From NCBI RefSeq assembly GCF_043641075.1, contig NZ_JBHZRC010000014.1, positions 1 through 64,000 on the forward strand: a stretch of 64,000 nucleotides of DNA. Reading direction: 5' to 3'. Under the pieces are notes generated by a model, which had not been told where the DNA came from, made no database searches, and saw only the letters and a program-made list of their open reading frames with translations. Below, piece after piece: positions 8,386 through 15,350 of this stretch (the stretch's first letter is position 1; each line of letters opens with the position of its first letter). The translations under genes and the position numbers were made by a program. Source of the DNA: Bacillus_BD oryzisoli_A (GTDB lineage Bacteria > Bacillota > Bacilli > Bacillales > Cytobacillaceae).

Positions 8386-9396
8386 ATGATTGGATTATTT
8401 ATTATACTAATATTAGTATTGTTTTTACCTTTTTCAGTTAAAAAGGTTGAACACAACCTAGAGGCCTTCCTCTTTGTAATGGGAGTTGCGGCTGCAACAG
8501 TCAGCGGCATGATGAATCTCCACTTGATTGAAAAAGCGTTGGTTGACCCAATTAATATCACTCTTGCTGTCTTAATTGCTGGGTTGATCACAAAATGGGC
8601 GCAAAAGCCGCTTGAAACTGCGATACTGGCGACAAGTAAGGCCCTGACACCGCGGATTTTTCTAGCTTTGATGGTCATTATTTTGGGACTGGCCTCTAGT
8701 ATTATTACTGCTATAATCGCGGCGATTATTCTCGTGATTATTGTCAATGTCCTGCCGCTGGAACGTCAGTCAGAGGTTCGTTTTACCGTATTAGCCTGCT
8801 TCTCAATTGGTCTTGGTGCCGCGTTAACACCAATCGGCGAACCGCTTTCAACCATTGTTGTTAGCAAGATGGGAGAGGATTTCAGCTATTTGATGGAATT
8901 AATCGGACCTGAAGTCATCCCTGCGGTAATCGTGTTAGGTATCATTTCTATGTTTTTTGTTAAAACAAAAGAAAGCTCCAATACATTAGGCTCCGAGCAG
9001 CCGGCAGAATCTTATAAGGAAATTATCATCCGTGCTGGAAAAATTTATTTATTCGTCATGGGCTTAACGTTCCTCGGCCATGGATTCGAGCCGTTAATTG
9101 AAAAATACATTCTCGGTCTAAGCCCAGGGCTGTTGTATTGGATTAATATGATTTCCGCGATCCTTGATAATGCGACCCTTGCCGCAGCTGAAGTCAGCCC
9201 GGCTATGGACGGCGAAACCATCCGTGCTATCCTGCTTGGCTTGTTGATTGCCGGTGGAATGCTGATTCCAGGAAACATCCCGAACATTATCTCAGCCGGT
9301 AAATTAAACATCACAAGTAAAGAATGGGCCGTGTTTGGCTTACCAGTTGGACTGATTATCATGGCCGTTTACTTTGTTATTTTATTTGTATTCTAA
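8386..9396 (+). CDS. DUF1646-family predicted cation transporter
   Basis: Polytopic membrane protein of 336 aa with about 10 hydrophobic segments. It resembles DUF1646, a family of predicted ion transporters related to the IT (arsenite/Na+/H+ antiporter-like) fold. Two helix-breaking, internally similar stretches (GAALTPIGEPLST and the MISAILDNATLAAAEVSP/IPGNIPN region) look like the inverted-repeat substrate hairpins of that fold. The start is ATG 8386, after a GGATTTG-containing leader with a weak ribosome binding site. The gene is monocistronic, with a strong terminator right after the stop. The transported ion is unknown. Confidence 0.75.
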   Translation: MIGLFIILILVLFLPFSVKKVEHNLEAFLFVMGVAAATVSGMMNLHLIEKALVDPINITLAVLIAGLITKWAQKPLETAILATSKALTPRIFLALMVIILGLASSIITAIIAAIILVIIVNVLPLERQSEVRFTVLACFSIGLGAALTPIGEPLSTIVVSKMGEDFSYLMELIGPEVIPAVIVLGIISMFFVKTKESSNTLGSEQPAESYKEIIIRAGKIYLFVMGLTFLGHGFEPLIEKYILGLSPGLLYWINMISAILDNATLAAAEVSPAMDGETIRAILLGLLIAGGMLIPGNIPNIISAGKLNITSKEWAVFGLPVGLIIMAVYFVILFVF

Positions 9397-9410
9397 TAAT
9401 GACTAGTATC

Positions 9411-9452
9411 AAAAAGCAGCTGAATCCCCTCTTGAGGGTTCGCTGCTTTTTT
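9411..9452 (+). terminator. rho-independent terminator of the DUF1646 gene
   Basis: Stem AAAGCAGC/GCTGCTTT with an inner CCCCTC/GAGGG pairing, then a T run. It begins 15 bp after the stop codon. Confidence 0.85.
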
Positions 9453-9454
9453 AA

Positions 9455-9497
9455 CACATTAAAGCGCTGGGGGACAGTCCCCCAGCGCTTTAATGTG
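9455..9497. repeat. family A repeat, perfect 43-bp palindrome
   Basis: Two perfectly complementary 21-nt arms around a single central A, with core GGGGGACAGTCCCCC and ends CACATTAAAG/CTTTAATGTG. It directly follows the DUF1646 terminator and is the cleanest copy of the family in the window. Confidence 0.9.
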
Positions 9498-9618
9498 CTA
9501 AAACCAAAGTTTGGGAATTTCCATAAACTTTGTAGAATAGCTTAATTCCTATTATTAAACAATAGTAATGGAATGAGTTGGTATTTGCTCTTCATTATCC
9601 AAGGAAAGGATTTTTTTT

Positions 9619-10611
9619 ATGAGGAAGAATGCTGTTTTTGTATTCATTTTGCTCTTTCATTTACTACTTTTGAATATGCCTGTCCATGCTGCAGAAAGGA
9701 ATTTTAGCAATCTTTATGAGGTGCGGGCCGGCGATAGTCTGCCTATGATTGCAGATAAGTATGGAACCACCGTTGAAGAGCTAAAGGCGACAAATGGATT
9801 GATTTCCGATTCCTTGTTAATCGGACAGAGGCTGTTTGTGCCGATGATGTATGAAGTGACTGCCGGGGATACCCTGGAAAAAGTCGCTTCCGCCTATCAT
9901 TCCACCGTTGGGCTGATTCGAGCAACAAACGGTCTGCCATCCACCGAGTTGGAAATCGGACAAATTTTAAAGATTCCACCGAAAAGGATGAATATGCAGG
10001 GTCAATATATATTGATGACGCGAGAGGAATTTCGCGACTGGCTCTTCCATCAAGCTTTCACTCGGAAAATAAGCCTTATCCAGCAGCATCACACCTGGCT
10101 TCCGTCCTATAAGCATTTTTACGGTAACAATCATTTTACAATGCTGAAGGGCATGGAGACCTTTCATACGACGAAAATGGGCTGGCCGAATATTGCCCAA
10201 AACATTACCACCTTTCCAGATGGAAAAATTGCAGTTTGCCGCCCATTTGATATGGCACCCGATGGAACAATTGGACCGACCGCTAACTCCACCGGTATTG
10301 CAATTGAGCATATCGGCAACTTCGATATCGGTCATGACGTTATGACCGCGGAGCAAAAGGAAACGATAGTCTATCTTAACGCCCTGCTTTGCATGAAGTT
10401 TGGATTAGCGCCAAATACTGATAGTATCACGTACCATCACTGGTGGAGCCTAAAAACAAAACAAAGGGTGCTGGATAACGCTCCCGCTTATGATGTAAAA
10501 ACCTGTCCTGGCACTGGATTTTTTGGAGGCAATACCACGCAAAGTGCAATGAAATACTTTTATCCGCTGATTGTGCAGAAAATGCAGGAGATTCGAGCGA
10601 GTATGCGGTAG
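9619..10611 (+). CDS. secreted N-acetylmuramoyl-L-alanine amidase with two LysM domains
   Basis: Exported 330 aa cell-wall hydrolase. Residues 1-25 form a signal peptide ending VHAAE. LysM domains at about 33-75 (YEVRAGDSL...IGQRLFVP) and 78-120 (YEVTAGDTL...IGQILKIP) bind peptidoglycan. The C-terminal amidase_2/PGRP-type domain shows HHTW (157-160), AIEHIGNF and the THHWWSLK...CPGTGF region, consistent with the His/His/Cys zinc site that cleaves the lactyl-amide bond. The start is ATG 9619, with AGGAAAGGA 8 nt upstream. It is monocistronic. No spore-specific or prophage context is visible, so a role in vegetative or sporulation wall turnover is an open question. Confidence 0.88.
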   Translation: MRKNAVFVFILLFHLLLLNMPVHAAERNFSNLYEVRAGDSLPMIADKYGTTVEELKATNGLISDSLLIGQRLFVPMMYEVTAGDTLEKVASAYHSTVGLIRATNGLPSTELEIGQILKIPPKRMNMQGQYILMTREEFRDWLFHQAFTRKISLIQQHHTWLPSYKHFYGNNHFTMLKGMETFHTTKMGWPNIAQNITTFPDGKIAVCRPFDMAPDGTIGPTANSTGIAIEHIGNFDIGHDVMTAEQKETIVYLNALLCMKFGLAPNTDSITYHHWWSLKTKQRVLDNAPAYDVKTCPGTGFFGGNTTQSAMKYFYPLIVQKMQEIRASMR

Positions 10612-10672
10612 TTTATTGTGGTATAGGTTAGTGCTGTTTCAAGTTGATTGAATTTGTATTTTATTGCGGTTC

Positions 10673-10932
10673 TATGGGACTTTTCCTTCGCTGGGTATAC
10701 TCCTCTTGTCCTTTAGAACCGATCTATAAGACTTTTCCTTCGCTGCACCTTCTGCTTTTATCCTTTAGAACCGATCTATGAGACTTTTCCTTCACTGAGC
10801 TTTCTCCTCTTGTCCTTTAGAACCGCCCTATAAGACTTTTCCTTCGCTGAGCCTTCTCCTCTTGTCCTTTAGAACCGCTCTATAAGACTTTTCCTTCGCT
10901 GCACCTTCCTTTTTCCCCTTTAAAACTGCTCG
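10673..10932. repeat. 52-bp tandem repeat array, five units
   Basis: Five head-to-tail units of exactly 52 bp start at 10673, 10725, 10777, 10829 and 10881. Each begins TAT(A/G)(A/G)GACTTTTCCTTC and contains CCTTTAGAACCG near its end. Units differ by a few substitutions and the last is most diverged. No open frame uses it. It fills most of the spacer between the amidase and the convergent ssbB operon. Confidence 0.9.
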
Positions 10933-10960
10933 CATTACGATACTTCTCCCGCTTCACTCA

Positions 10961-10992
10961 AAAAAACCGCCAGATACCTTATCCAGCGGTTT
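10961..10992 (-). terminator. terminator of the ssbB operon
   Basis: Stem AAACCGC/GCGGTTT, followed on the minus strand by a run of T. It lies about 75 bp after the stop of the small downstream gene. Confidence 0.75.
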
Positions 10993-11066
10993 GAAGTATT
11001 GAGGAAATAATCGGGGCGGTGATTGATTTTCTCTAAGGAAGGAAGCGCTAGTAGCGCTTGAACTAT

Positions 11067-11261
11067 TTATGATTCAATTGACATTTCAAAGCCTGCAGCA
11101 TTTTTACAGTAAAAATAAGACTCAGAAAGTCGCTGATCATCTTGTTTGAGTACGTACTCGATTTGATTGAGCCTGCCGTTGAGTGTGTCGACCTTTTCAA
11201 TTAGCTTGGCTTGCATTCGAATCATATGCTCTAGTAGGAGTTCGTAATTTTGTTCTGTCAT
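11067..11261 (-). CDS. small coiled-coil protein downstream of ssbB (64 aa)
   Basis: Sixty-four-residue soluble protein. Residues 5-45 show heptad-like spacing of Leu/Ile/Met (LLLEHMIRMQAKLIEKVDTL), suggesting a short coiled coil. The start is ATG 11261, with an AGGGGTG site upstream. It begins 59 bp after ssbB on the same strand with no terminator between, so it is probably cotranscribed under the same ComK-box promoter. I do not recognise the family. A competence-related accessory role is inferred from position only. Confidence 0.6.
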   Translation of the reverse strand: MTEQNYELLLEHMIRMQAKLIEKVDTLNGRLNQIEYVLKQDDQRLSESYFYCKNAAGFEMSIES

Positions 11262-11320
11262 GGGTCACCCCTGGTAAAGTGGATTAGTAGGATTTTTTTA
11301 GCGGGTCTCCAATTGCCTCC

Positions 11321-11707
11321 TCACTCTTGGCTAATCGGAACGGGTTCAGGAATTTCTTTTTCGAGATGGTGAATGGATTCTTCTGGGCGTTTGGTTTCGA
11401 TGAATTTTACCGTGTCCGCGACGACCTCGGTAACATAGACCTTGCGCCCATCGTGATTATCATAGTTACGTGTCTGGATACGGCCGGTAAGTCCAATGAG
11501 CGAGCCCTTGCGGCAATAGTTCACGGTGTTTTCGGCCGTCTTTTTCCAAATCTTACACTGAACGAAGTCGGCCTCATACACCCCTTGCTGATTGCGGAAT
11601 TGCCGATTAACCGCCAGTGTTATATTGGTGACTGCCAGTCCTTCCGGCGTAATCCGCAGCTCAGGGTCCTTGGTGATCCTGCCGACAAGTGTGACCTGAT
11701 TTATCAT
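11321..11707 (-). CDS. ssbB: single-stranded DNA-binding protein SsbB (YwpH type)
   Basis: OB-fold SSB of 128 aa (MINQVTLVGRITKDPELR, then NITLAVNRQFRN, DFVQCKIWKKTAENTVNY and GSLIGLTGRIQTRNY). It lacks the long Gly/Gln-rich linker and acidic tip typical of essential SsbA, and in length and sequence resembles the competence paralogue SsbB. SsbB coats incoming single-stranded DNA during transformation. The start is ATG 11707 with GGAGAGGAG upstream; the longer frame to 11782 runs through the regulatory region. A ComK-type K-box lies about 65-110 bp upstream, which supports the competence assignment. Divergent ywpF lies on the other side, as in B. subtilis. Confidence 0.9.
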   Translation of the reverse strand: MINQVTLVGRITKDPELRITPEGLAVTNITLAVNRQFRNQQGVYEADFVQCKIWKKTAENTVNYCRKGSLIGLTGRIQTRNYDNHDGRKVYVTEVVADTVKFIETKRPEESIHHLEKEIPEPVPISQE

Positions 11708-11773
11708 AAGTTCATCTCCTCTCCCTGTTGATGGTCTCATCATACCGTAGGACCCTTCTCTCGTAAAATCATC

Positions 11774-11817
11774 AAAATTCAATTTTCAAAGGGAATAAAC
11801 GTTGAAAATTCATTTTT
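11774..11817 (-). promoter_or_regulatory. ComK K-box (two AT-boxes) upstream of ssbB
   Basis: Two perfect AAAA-N5-TTTT boxes lie at 11774-11786 and 11805-11817, separated by exactly 18 bp. ComK dimers bind paired AT-boxes with 8, 18 or 31 bp spacing, so this fits the two-helical-turn class. The motif is symmetric, but it precedes ssbB, a known ComK-regulon gene in B. subtilis. Confidence 0.85.
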
Positions 11818-11962
11818 CATGGCACTTTTGCTTCAATTTTGCAGTTTTTAACAAGAATTTATCAATTTTCACCTCCTACAACGAATATTTTTCGAGAGCG
11901 ATTACAACGGTGACTGTGTTATAATTTTTACCATAAGTAATTGAATAACGGGAGGTTGATGC

Positions 11963-12391
11963 ATGAAGACATTTAAGCTCATTTCGCTGCAGGTGGTTGA
12001 GGAATGCGGGCTCATTGATATTAAGCTGGAAGACGGTCTCGTTATTAACAAGGAAGATAGGGATCGCACATGGCTATTGGAGGCCTATGTTTCAGCTGCA
12101 TACGAACCCTATTTTCGAGCGTTGCTTGATGCCGGTCAGGAGATGTCCCTCCAGGTGGTCATATCACGGGCGGAAAACGACCCTGCCTACTTTCAAGCAA
12201 AGTCTTTACTTATCAAAAAGTTATCCAACAATCATCTAAGTCTACTCTTCAAGGGAAAGATTAATCAGGCGAATACCTATCCAGAGATATTGTTACGCGC
12301 TTTGATTGAAAGAGGCCTGTCTGGTCAGGAGCTGTTAAATGAGTTTAAAGAGAAAATGATTACAAAGCCAAAGATATCCCCGAAAAAGTAG
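11963..12391 (+). CDS. ywpF: YwpF-like protein
   Basis: Soluble 142 aa protein starting MKTFKLISLQVVEE and containing GLVINKEDRDRTWLLEAYV, which matches what I know of the Bacillus YwpF family. No enzyme motif, signal peptide or membrane segment is visible. The start is ATG 11963, preceded by CGGGAGGT. It is divergent from ssbB across a 255 bp spacer, the same neighbourhood as ywpF and ywpH in B. subtilis. Its function is not established. Confidence 0.8.
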   Translation: MKTFKLISLQVVEECGLIDIKLEDGLVINKEDRDRTWLLEAYVSAAYEPYFRALLDAGQEMSLQVVISRAENDPAYFQAKSLLIKKLSNNHLSLLFKGKINQANTYPEILLRALIERGLSGQELLNEFKEKMITKPKISPKK

Positions 12392-12487
12392 AGAAGCCAG
12401 CAGGTTTCTTTTTTTTGTTTTTAACATGGATTTTCTTCCTTTTATGGGAAAAGCTAAGCACAGAATCTATCATAAAGGGGGATGACC

Positions 12488-12715
12488 ATGAAGAAAAAGT
12501 GGTTTCATATGCTGGCCAGTATGCTGCTGGCTGGAATGGTTACGGGATGTAACGATGACGAGGACCCAGCACCACCGCCGGAGGATCCACAAGAGGAGGA
12601 GCCATCTGTCGAGGATCCAAATGAGAAGGCTAACGATCTCGAGGCGGAGGATGGTAAGCGAGACAGCGTTAAGCAGGAAATGAAAGAGGAATTGGAGGAC
12701 GAGGACGAGAATTGA
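12488..12715 (+). CDS. small acidic lipoprotein
   Basis: Predicted lipoprotein of 75 aa. A lysine-led signal peptide ends in the lipobox MVTGC (Cys near residue 21), followed by an almost entirely Glu/Asp/Pro-rich tail (NDDEDPAPPPEDPQ). The ATG at 12488 is chosen over the in-frame ATG at 12482 because AAAGGGGG would sit too close to the first. It faces another acidic lipoprotein gene (12826-13134) across a shared terminator, and both begin C-G/N-D-D after the lipobox. Function unknown; the charge suggests cation binding or a surface spacer, which is inference only. Confidence 0.6.
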   Translation: MKKKWFHMLASMLLAGMVTGCNDDEDPAPPPEDPQEEEPSVEDPNEKANDLEAEDGKRDSVKQEMKEELEDEDEN

Positions 12716-12770
12716 GTTGATTGTTTTCGGTAATGTTGGCGGTTACAATCAGAAACCGCAATAATAACGA

Positions 12771-12816
12771 AGTAAAAGGATAGACAAAGCCAATTTTATC
12801 TATCCTTTTACTTTTT
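12771..12816 (+). terminator. terminator between convergent lipoprotein genes
   Basis: Perfect 14 bp stem (AGTAAAAGGATAGA and its complement) with a 14 nt loop, then a T run on the plus strand. Its position 10 bp beyond the minus-strand lipoprotein stop suggests it also serves that gene. Confidence 0.8.
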
Positions 12817-12825
12817 AATTAAAGT

Positions 12826-13134
12826 TTATTTATCTTTATTGTCTTCGTCTTCCATATCAAGTTTGTCTTCTACAACATCCTCTTGCGGCGTATTGTCATC
12901 AGTCGTCGGATCAAGATCATTGTCAGTATTGATATCATTGTCGCTATCATCACCTAAATCGTTATTGTCGTTATCGTTGTCAAGTACGTCGTTGTTATTG
13001 TCGTTATTATCGTTGTTTTCCTCGATGTTCACATCGTCCTCTGGCGGTGGATTATTATCATCGTCACCACAGCCTCCCAATAGCATCACGGATAGGACAG
13101 AACCACCAATTAACGTTAAAAGCTTCTTGTTCAT
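12826..13134 (-). CDS. Asn/Asp-rich acidic lipoprotein
   Basis: Predicted lipoprotein of 102 aa. The signal peptide MNKKLLTLIGGSVLSVMLLG ends in lipobox LGGC, after which the mature part consists mainly of Asp, Asn and Glu in simple repeats (such as NDNNDNNNDVLDNDNDN). The start is ATG 13134, with GAAGGGG upstream; a frame to 13155 lacks support. The low-complexity coding sequence suggests slippage-prone growth. It is convergent with a similar but Pro/Glu-rich lipoprotein. Function unknown. Confidence 0.65.
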   Translation of the reverse strand: MNKKLLTLIGGSVLSVMLLGGCGDDDNNPPPEDDVNIEENNDNNDNNNDVLDNDNDNNDLGDDSDNDINTDNDLDPTTDDNTPQEDVVEDKLDMEDEDNKDK

Positions 13135-13344
13135 TCGTAAAACCCCTTCCAACATAAATGTTTGTCACTAGACCCTCTCTGGTCTTTGTTAGGTTTCCCA
13201 ACTGAACTCCATTCTTACATGGCAGTTTGTATTAGAATTTGTTAATAAAGGAATTTACTGGAGAAGTGAGGTGTAGCTTTGCAACTTATGATAAATGACC
13301 CTAGATTACAGCGATGACTATCCTTGAATCGTCCCATCATAAAA

Positions 13345-13393
13345 TAAAAAAAGAGCACGATCCTTTTAGACCGAAACCCTTAAGAACAGCTCT
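13345..13393 (-). terminator. possible terminator of the mbl-flh-fabZ cluster
   Basis: Minus-strand AGAGC/GCTCT stem with internal CTT/AAG pairing and a following run of seven T. The stem is short relative to the loop, so support is moderate. Confidence 0.45.
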
Positions 13394-13429
13394 ATTTAGT
13401 TTCTGCAGATTGAACATCCATTATGCAGT

Positions 13430-13500
13430 TTAACGATTTAACGCACCGGGGGACAGTCCTCCAATGCGTTAACGCATTGAGGGACTGTCCCCTAGCCCAT
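13430..13500. repeat. family A palindromic repeats, two units
   Basis: GGGGGACAGTCCTCC (13448-13462) and GAGGGACTGTCCCC (13469-13482), with GCGTTAACGC in between. They lie downstream of fabZ. Confidence 0.75.
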
Positions 13501-13523
13501 TATTATATTAAAGTATATTGTTT

Positions 13524-13961
13524 TTAGCTTTCCTTTGCATCGCCAAGTGCAAACATGATTTCTGTTTCACACGCAACTTCACCGTCAACCGTTGCTATCG
13601 CTTTTCCTTTACCAAAGGAGCCGCGAACACGAGTCATTTCTACTTCTAAGCGCAATTGATCTCCTGGGCGCACTTGACGCTTAAAACGGCAGTTATCAAT
13701 TCCAGCGAAAAAGGCAAGACGGCCGCGGTTTTCTTCCTTCATCAGCATGGCAACAGCACCAACCTGTGCTAACGCTTCTACAATCAACACACCTGGCATA
13801 ACTGGAAATTCCGGAAAGTGACCATTGAAGAACTCTTCATTGGCACTGACATTTTTAATGCCAATTGCTCTTTTTCCTTCTTCTACTTCCAAAATCCGGT
13901 CCACTAACAAAAATGGATAACGATGCGGGATAATCTCTTTAATTTGGTCTATATCTAACAT
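13524..13961 (-). CDS. fabZ: 3-hydroxyacyl-[ACP] dehydratase FabZ
   Basis: Cytosolic type II fatty-acid synthesis enzyme that dehydrates beta-hydroxyacyl-ACP to trans-2-enoyl-ACP. It is a 145 aa hot-dog-fold protein with IPHRYPFLLVDRI at residues 10-22 and the active-site stretch NGHFPEFPVMPGVLIVEALAQ, carrying the catalytic His (GHFP) and Glu (VEALAQ). The start is ATG 13961 with AGGAGG upstream; the frame to 14018 has no ribosome binding site. It is the last gene of the mbl-flhO-flhP-epuA-fabZ direction, the order seen in B. subtilis. Family A repeats flank both sides. Confidence 0.95.
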   Translation of the reverse strand: MLDIDQIKEIIPHRYPFLLVDRILEVEEGKRAIGIKNVSANEEFFNGHFPEFPVMPGVLIVEALAQVGAVAMLMKEENRGRLAFFAGIDNCRFKRQVRPGDQLRLEVEMTRVRGSFGKGKAIATVDGEVACETEIMFALGDAKES

Positions 13962-14039
13962 AGTATGTATTCCTCCTGTTTTAGGAATAATTTTACATAA
14001 ACTTATAAACAAATACAATGGAAAAGCCTATATTCCTGT

Positions 14040-14166
14040 TTAGTGCTTTACCAAGATGGGGGACAATTCCCCGTTGGTTTAACACTTTACCCTGGCGGGA
14101 GCCTGCCCCCCCAACGGTTTAACGCTTTACCTTAACGGGGGACTGTCCCCCACTGCTTTAACGTGA
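14040..14166. repeat. family A palindromic repeats, three degenerate units
   Basis: Three units centred near 14062, 14100 and 14145 (GGGGGACAATTCCCC, CGGGAGCCTGCCCCC, CGGGGGACTGTCCCCC), each with TTTAA/TTTAC arms. They occupy the fabZ upstream spacer. Confidence 0.75.
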
Positions 14167-14170
14167 TACA

Positions 14171-14437
14171 CTATTTTTTCTGAACCAAATCGATGATATA
14201 GGTCCAGGTTGATGGTTTAAATACATCAAATACATTTCCGTTGCCTAGGACGCCATATCCTACCATGGCGCCGATGGCTGCACTGATGAAGATCAGCGCC
14301 AGCACGATAATCACACGCAGCCAAATGGGTATTAGGCGTATGCGGATTCGTTTGCTCTTCTTTTCGGACTGCTCTTTTTCTTTATTTTGTTTTTTCTCAG
14401 CCTTAATGGCTTCACGGCTACCTTCGTTTACAGCCAT
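14171..14437 (-). CDS. EpuA/"RNA polymerase subunit beta"-type small membrane protein
   Basis: Protein of 88 aa with a Lys/Glu-rich N-terminus, a basic stretch (SKRIRIRLIPIW) and one transmembrane helix near residues 40-62, ending KPSTWTYIIDLVQKK. This matches the Firmicute family annotated by databases as DNA-directed RNA polymerase subunit beta (EpuA family), although it is a membrane protein and not the polymerase core subunit. ATG 14437 is chosen because AAAGGGGAAAAAGGA precedes it and it lies 13 nt after the flhP stop; an upstream ATG at 14464 overlaps flhP. Function unknown. Confidence 0.75.
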   Translation of the reverse strand: MAVNEGSREAIKAEKKQNKEKEQSEKKSKRIRIRLIPIWLRVIIVLALIFISAAIGAMVGYGVLGNGNVFDVFKPSTWTYIIDLVQKK

Positions 14438-14450
14438 TCCTTTTTCCCCT

Positions 14451-15278
14451 TTAACGAATTCCATTTATTAATCCCATCATTTGATCCGCCATATTAATGG
14501 ATCGTGCTTGAAATTGATATGAGCGCTGCGCGGTCATCAGGTCTGTCATTTCCTTTGATAAGTCAACGTTAGATAGCTCTAGTGCACCGGAGCGGATCGA
14601 AATCTGATTCCGCAGGCCACCGTTGAGTTCAGTGAACACACCCTCCGCTTCCACATCTGCCGGAAGCCCTAAGAGGTTGTCCCCCTTTTGCTCTAAAAAT
14701 TGTGGTTTATTAACCTGCGACACACCCAGATTCACGCTTTTCTGACTGCCATCCGCCATATTAACCACCAGCGTACCAGTCTCTGTAATCGTATAATCTG
14801 ATGCTTGTCCCGCAATAATCACAGGATCATTATTCTCATCCAATACCGGTTTGCCGCTGTTTGTCACAAGCATCGTCTCGTTATCCGATAACGGTGATAA
14901 ATAAAACGCTCCATCCCTTGTATACTGCGTTTCATACCCATCATTCGTTTGCACCTGAATTCGGTAGAACAAGCCTGGTTTTGTAAAAGCAGTATCCAAC
15001 GGGCGATCCGTTGCTTTGATCGTCCCCTGCGTCAAAACCATTTGGATTTGGCCAAGTTTAGCTCCAGTCCCCTGGCGAATGCCCGCCGGTGTTAACCGGG
15101 GAGCGCCCGTATCCTCATTAGTAAGATTGTTAAACTGCTGAACAAGTAGATCGGTAAATGTCGCTTCCCTGCGTTTAAAGCCGGTTGTTTCCACGTTTGC
15201 TATATTGTTACTAATCACGTCAAGCTGCTTTTGCAGCTGTCCTAACGTGTTCGTAGCTGTAATCATCGTTCTATTCAT
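14451..15278 (-). CDS. flhP: flagellar basal-body rod/hook-type protein FlhP
   Basis: Protein of 275 aa of the FlgE/F/G rod-hook family. The N-terminal signature LDVISNNIANVETTGFKRRE and the C-terminal helix (VDLSKEMTDLMTAQRSYQFQARS) that pack in axial flagellar structures are both present. The start is ATG 15278, with AGGAGGT upstream; an in-frame ATG 12 nt later is possible. flhO lies 72 bp upstream and mbl beyond, as in B. subtilis, where flhO-flhP encode distal rod components outside the main fla/che operon. No export signal is cleaved; the protein goes through the flagellar type III system. Confidence 0.93.
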   Translation of the reverse strand: MNRTMITATNTLGQLQKQLDVISNNIANVETTGFKRREATFTDLLVQQFNNLTNEDTGAPRLTPAGIRQGTGAKLGQIQMVLTQGTIKATDRPLDTAFTKPGLFYRIQVQTNDGYETQYTRDGAFYLSPLSDNETMLVTNSGKPVLDENNDPVIIAGQASDYTITETGTLVVNMADGSQKSVNLGVSQVNKPQFLEQKGDNLLGLPADVEAEGVFTELNGGLRNQISIRSGALELSNVDLSKEMTDLMTAQRSYQFQARSINMADQMMGLINGIR

Positions 15279-15350
15279 GATTGACCTCCTGCTTTGGAAT
15301 CACCTTTTTATCAAATTCGCACTGTCGAATTCCCCTTAAAAAAGCTTCCA

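Noticed and set aside
10673..10932. CRISPR array interpretation of the 52-bp tandem repeats
   Set aside because: The repeats are contiguous with no unique spacers, and no cas gene is nearby.
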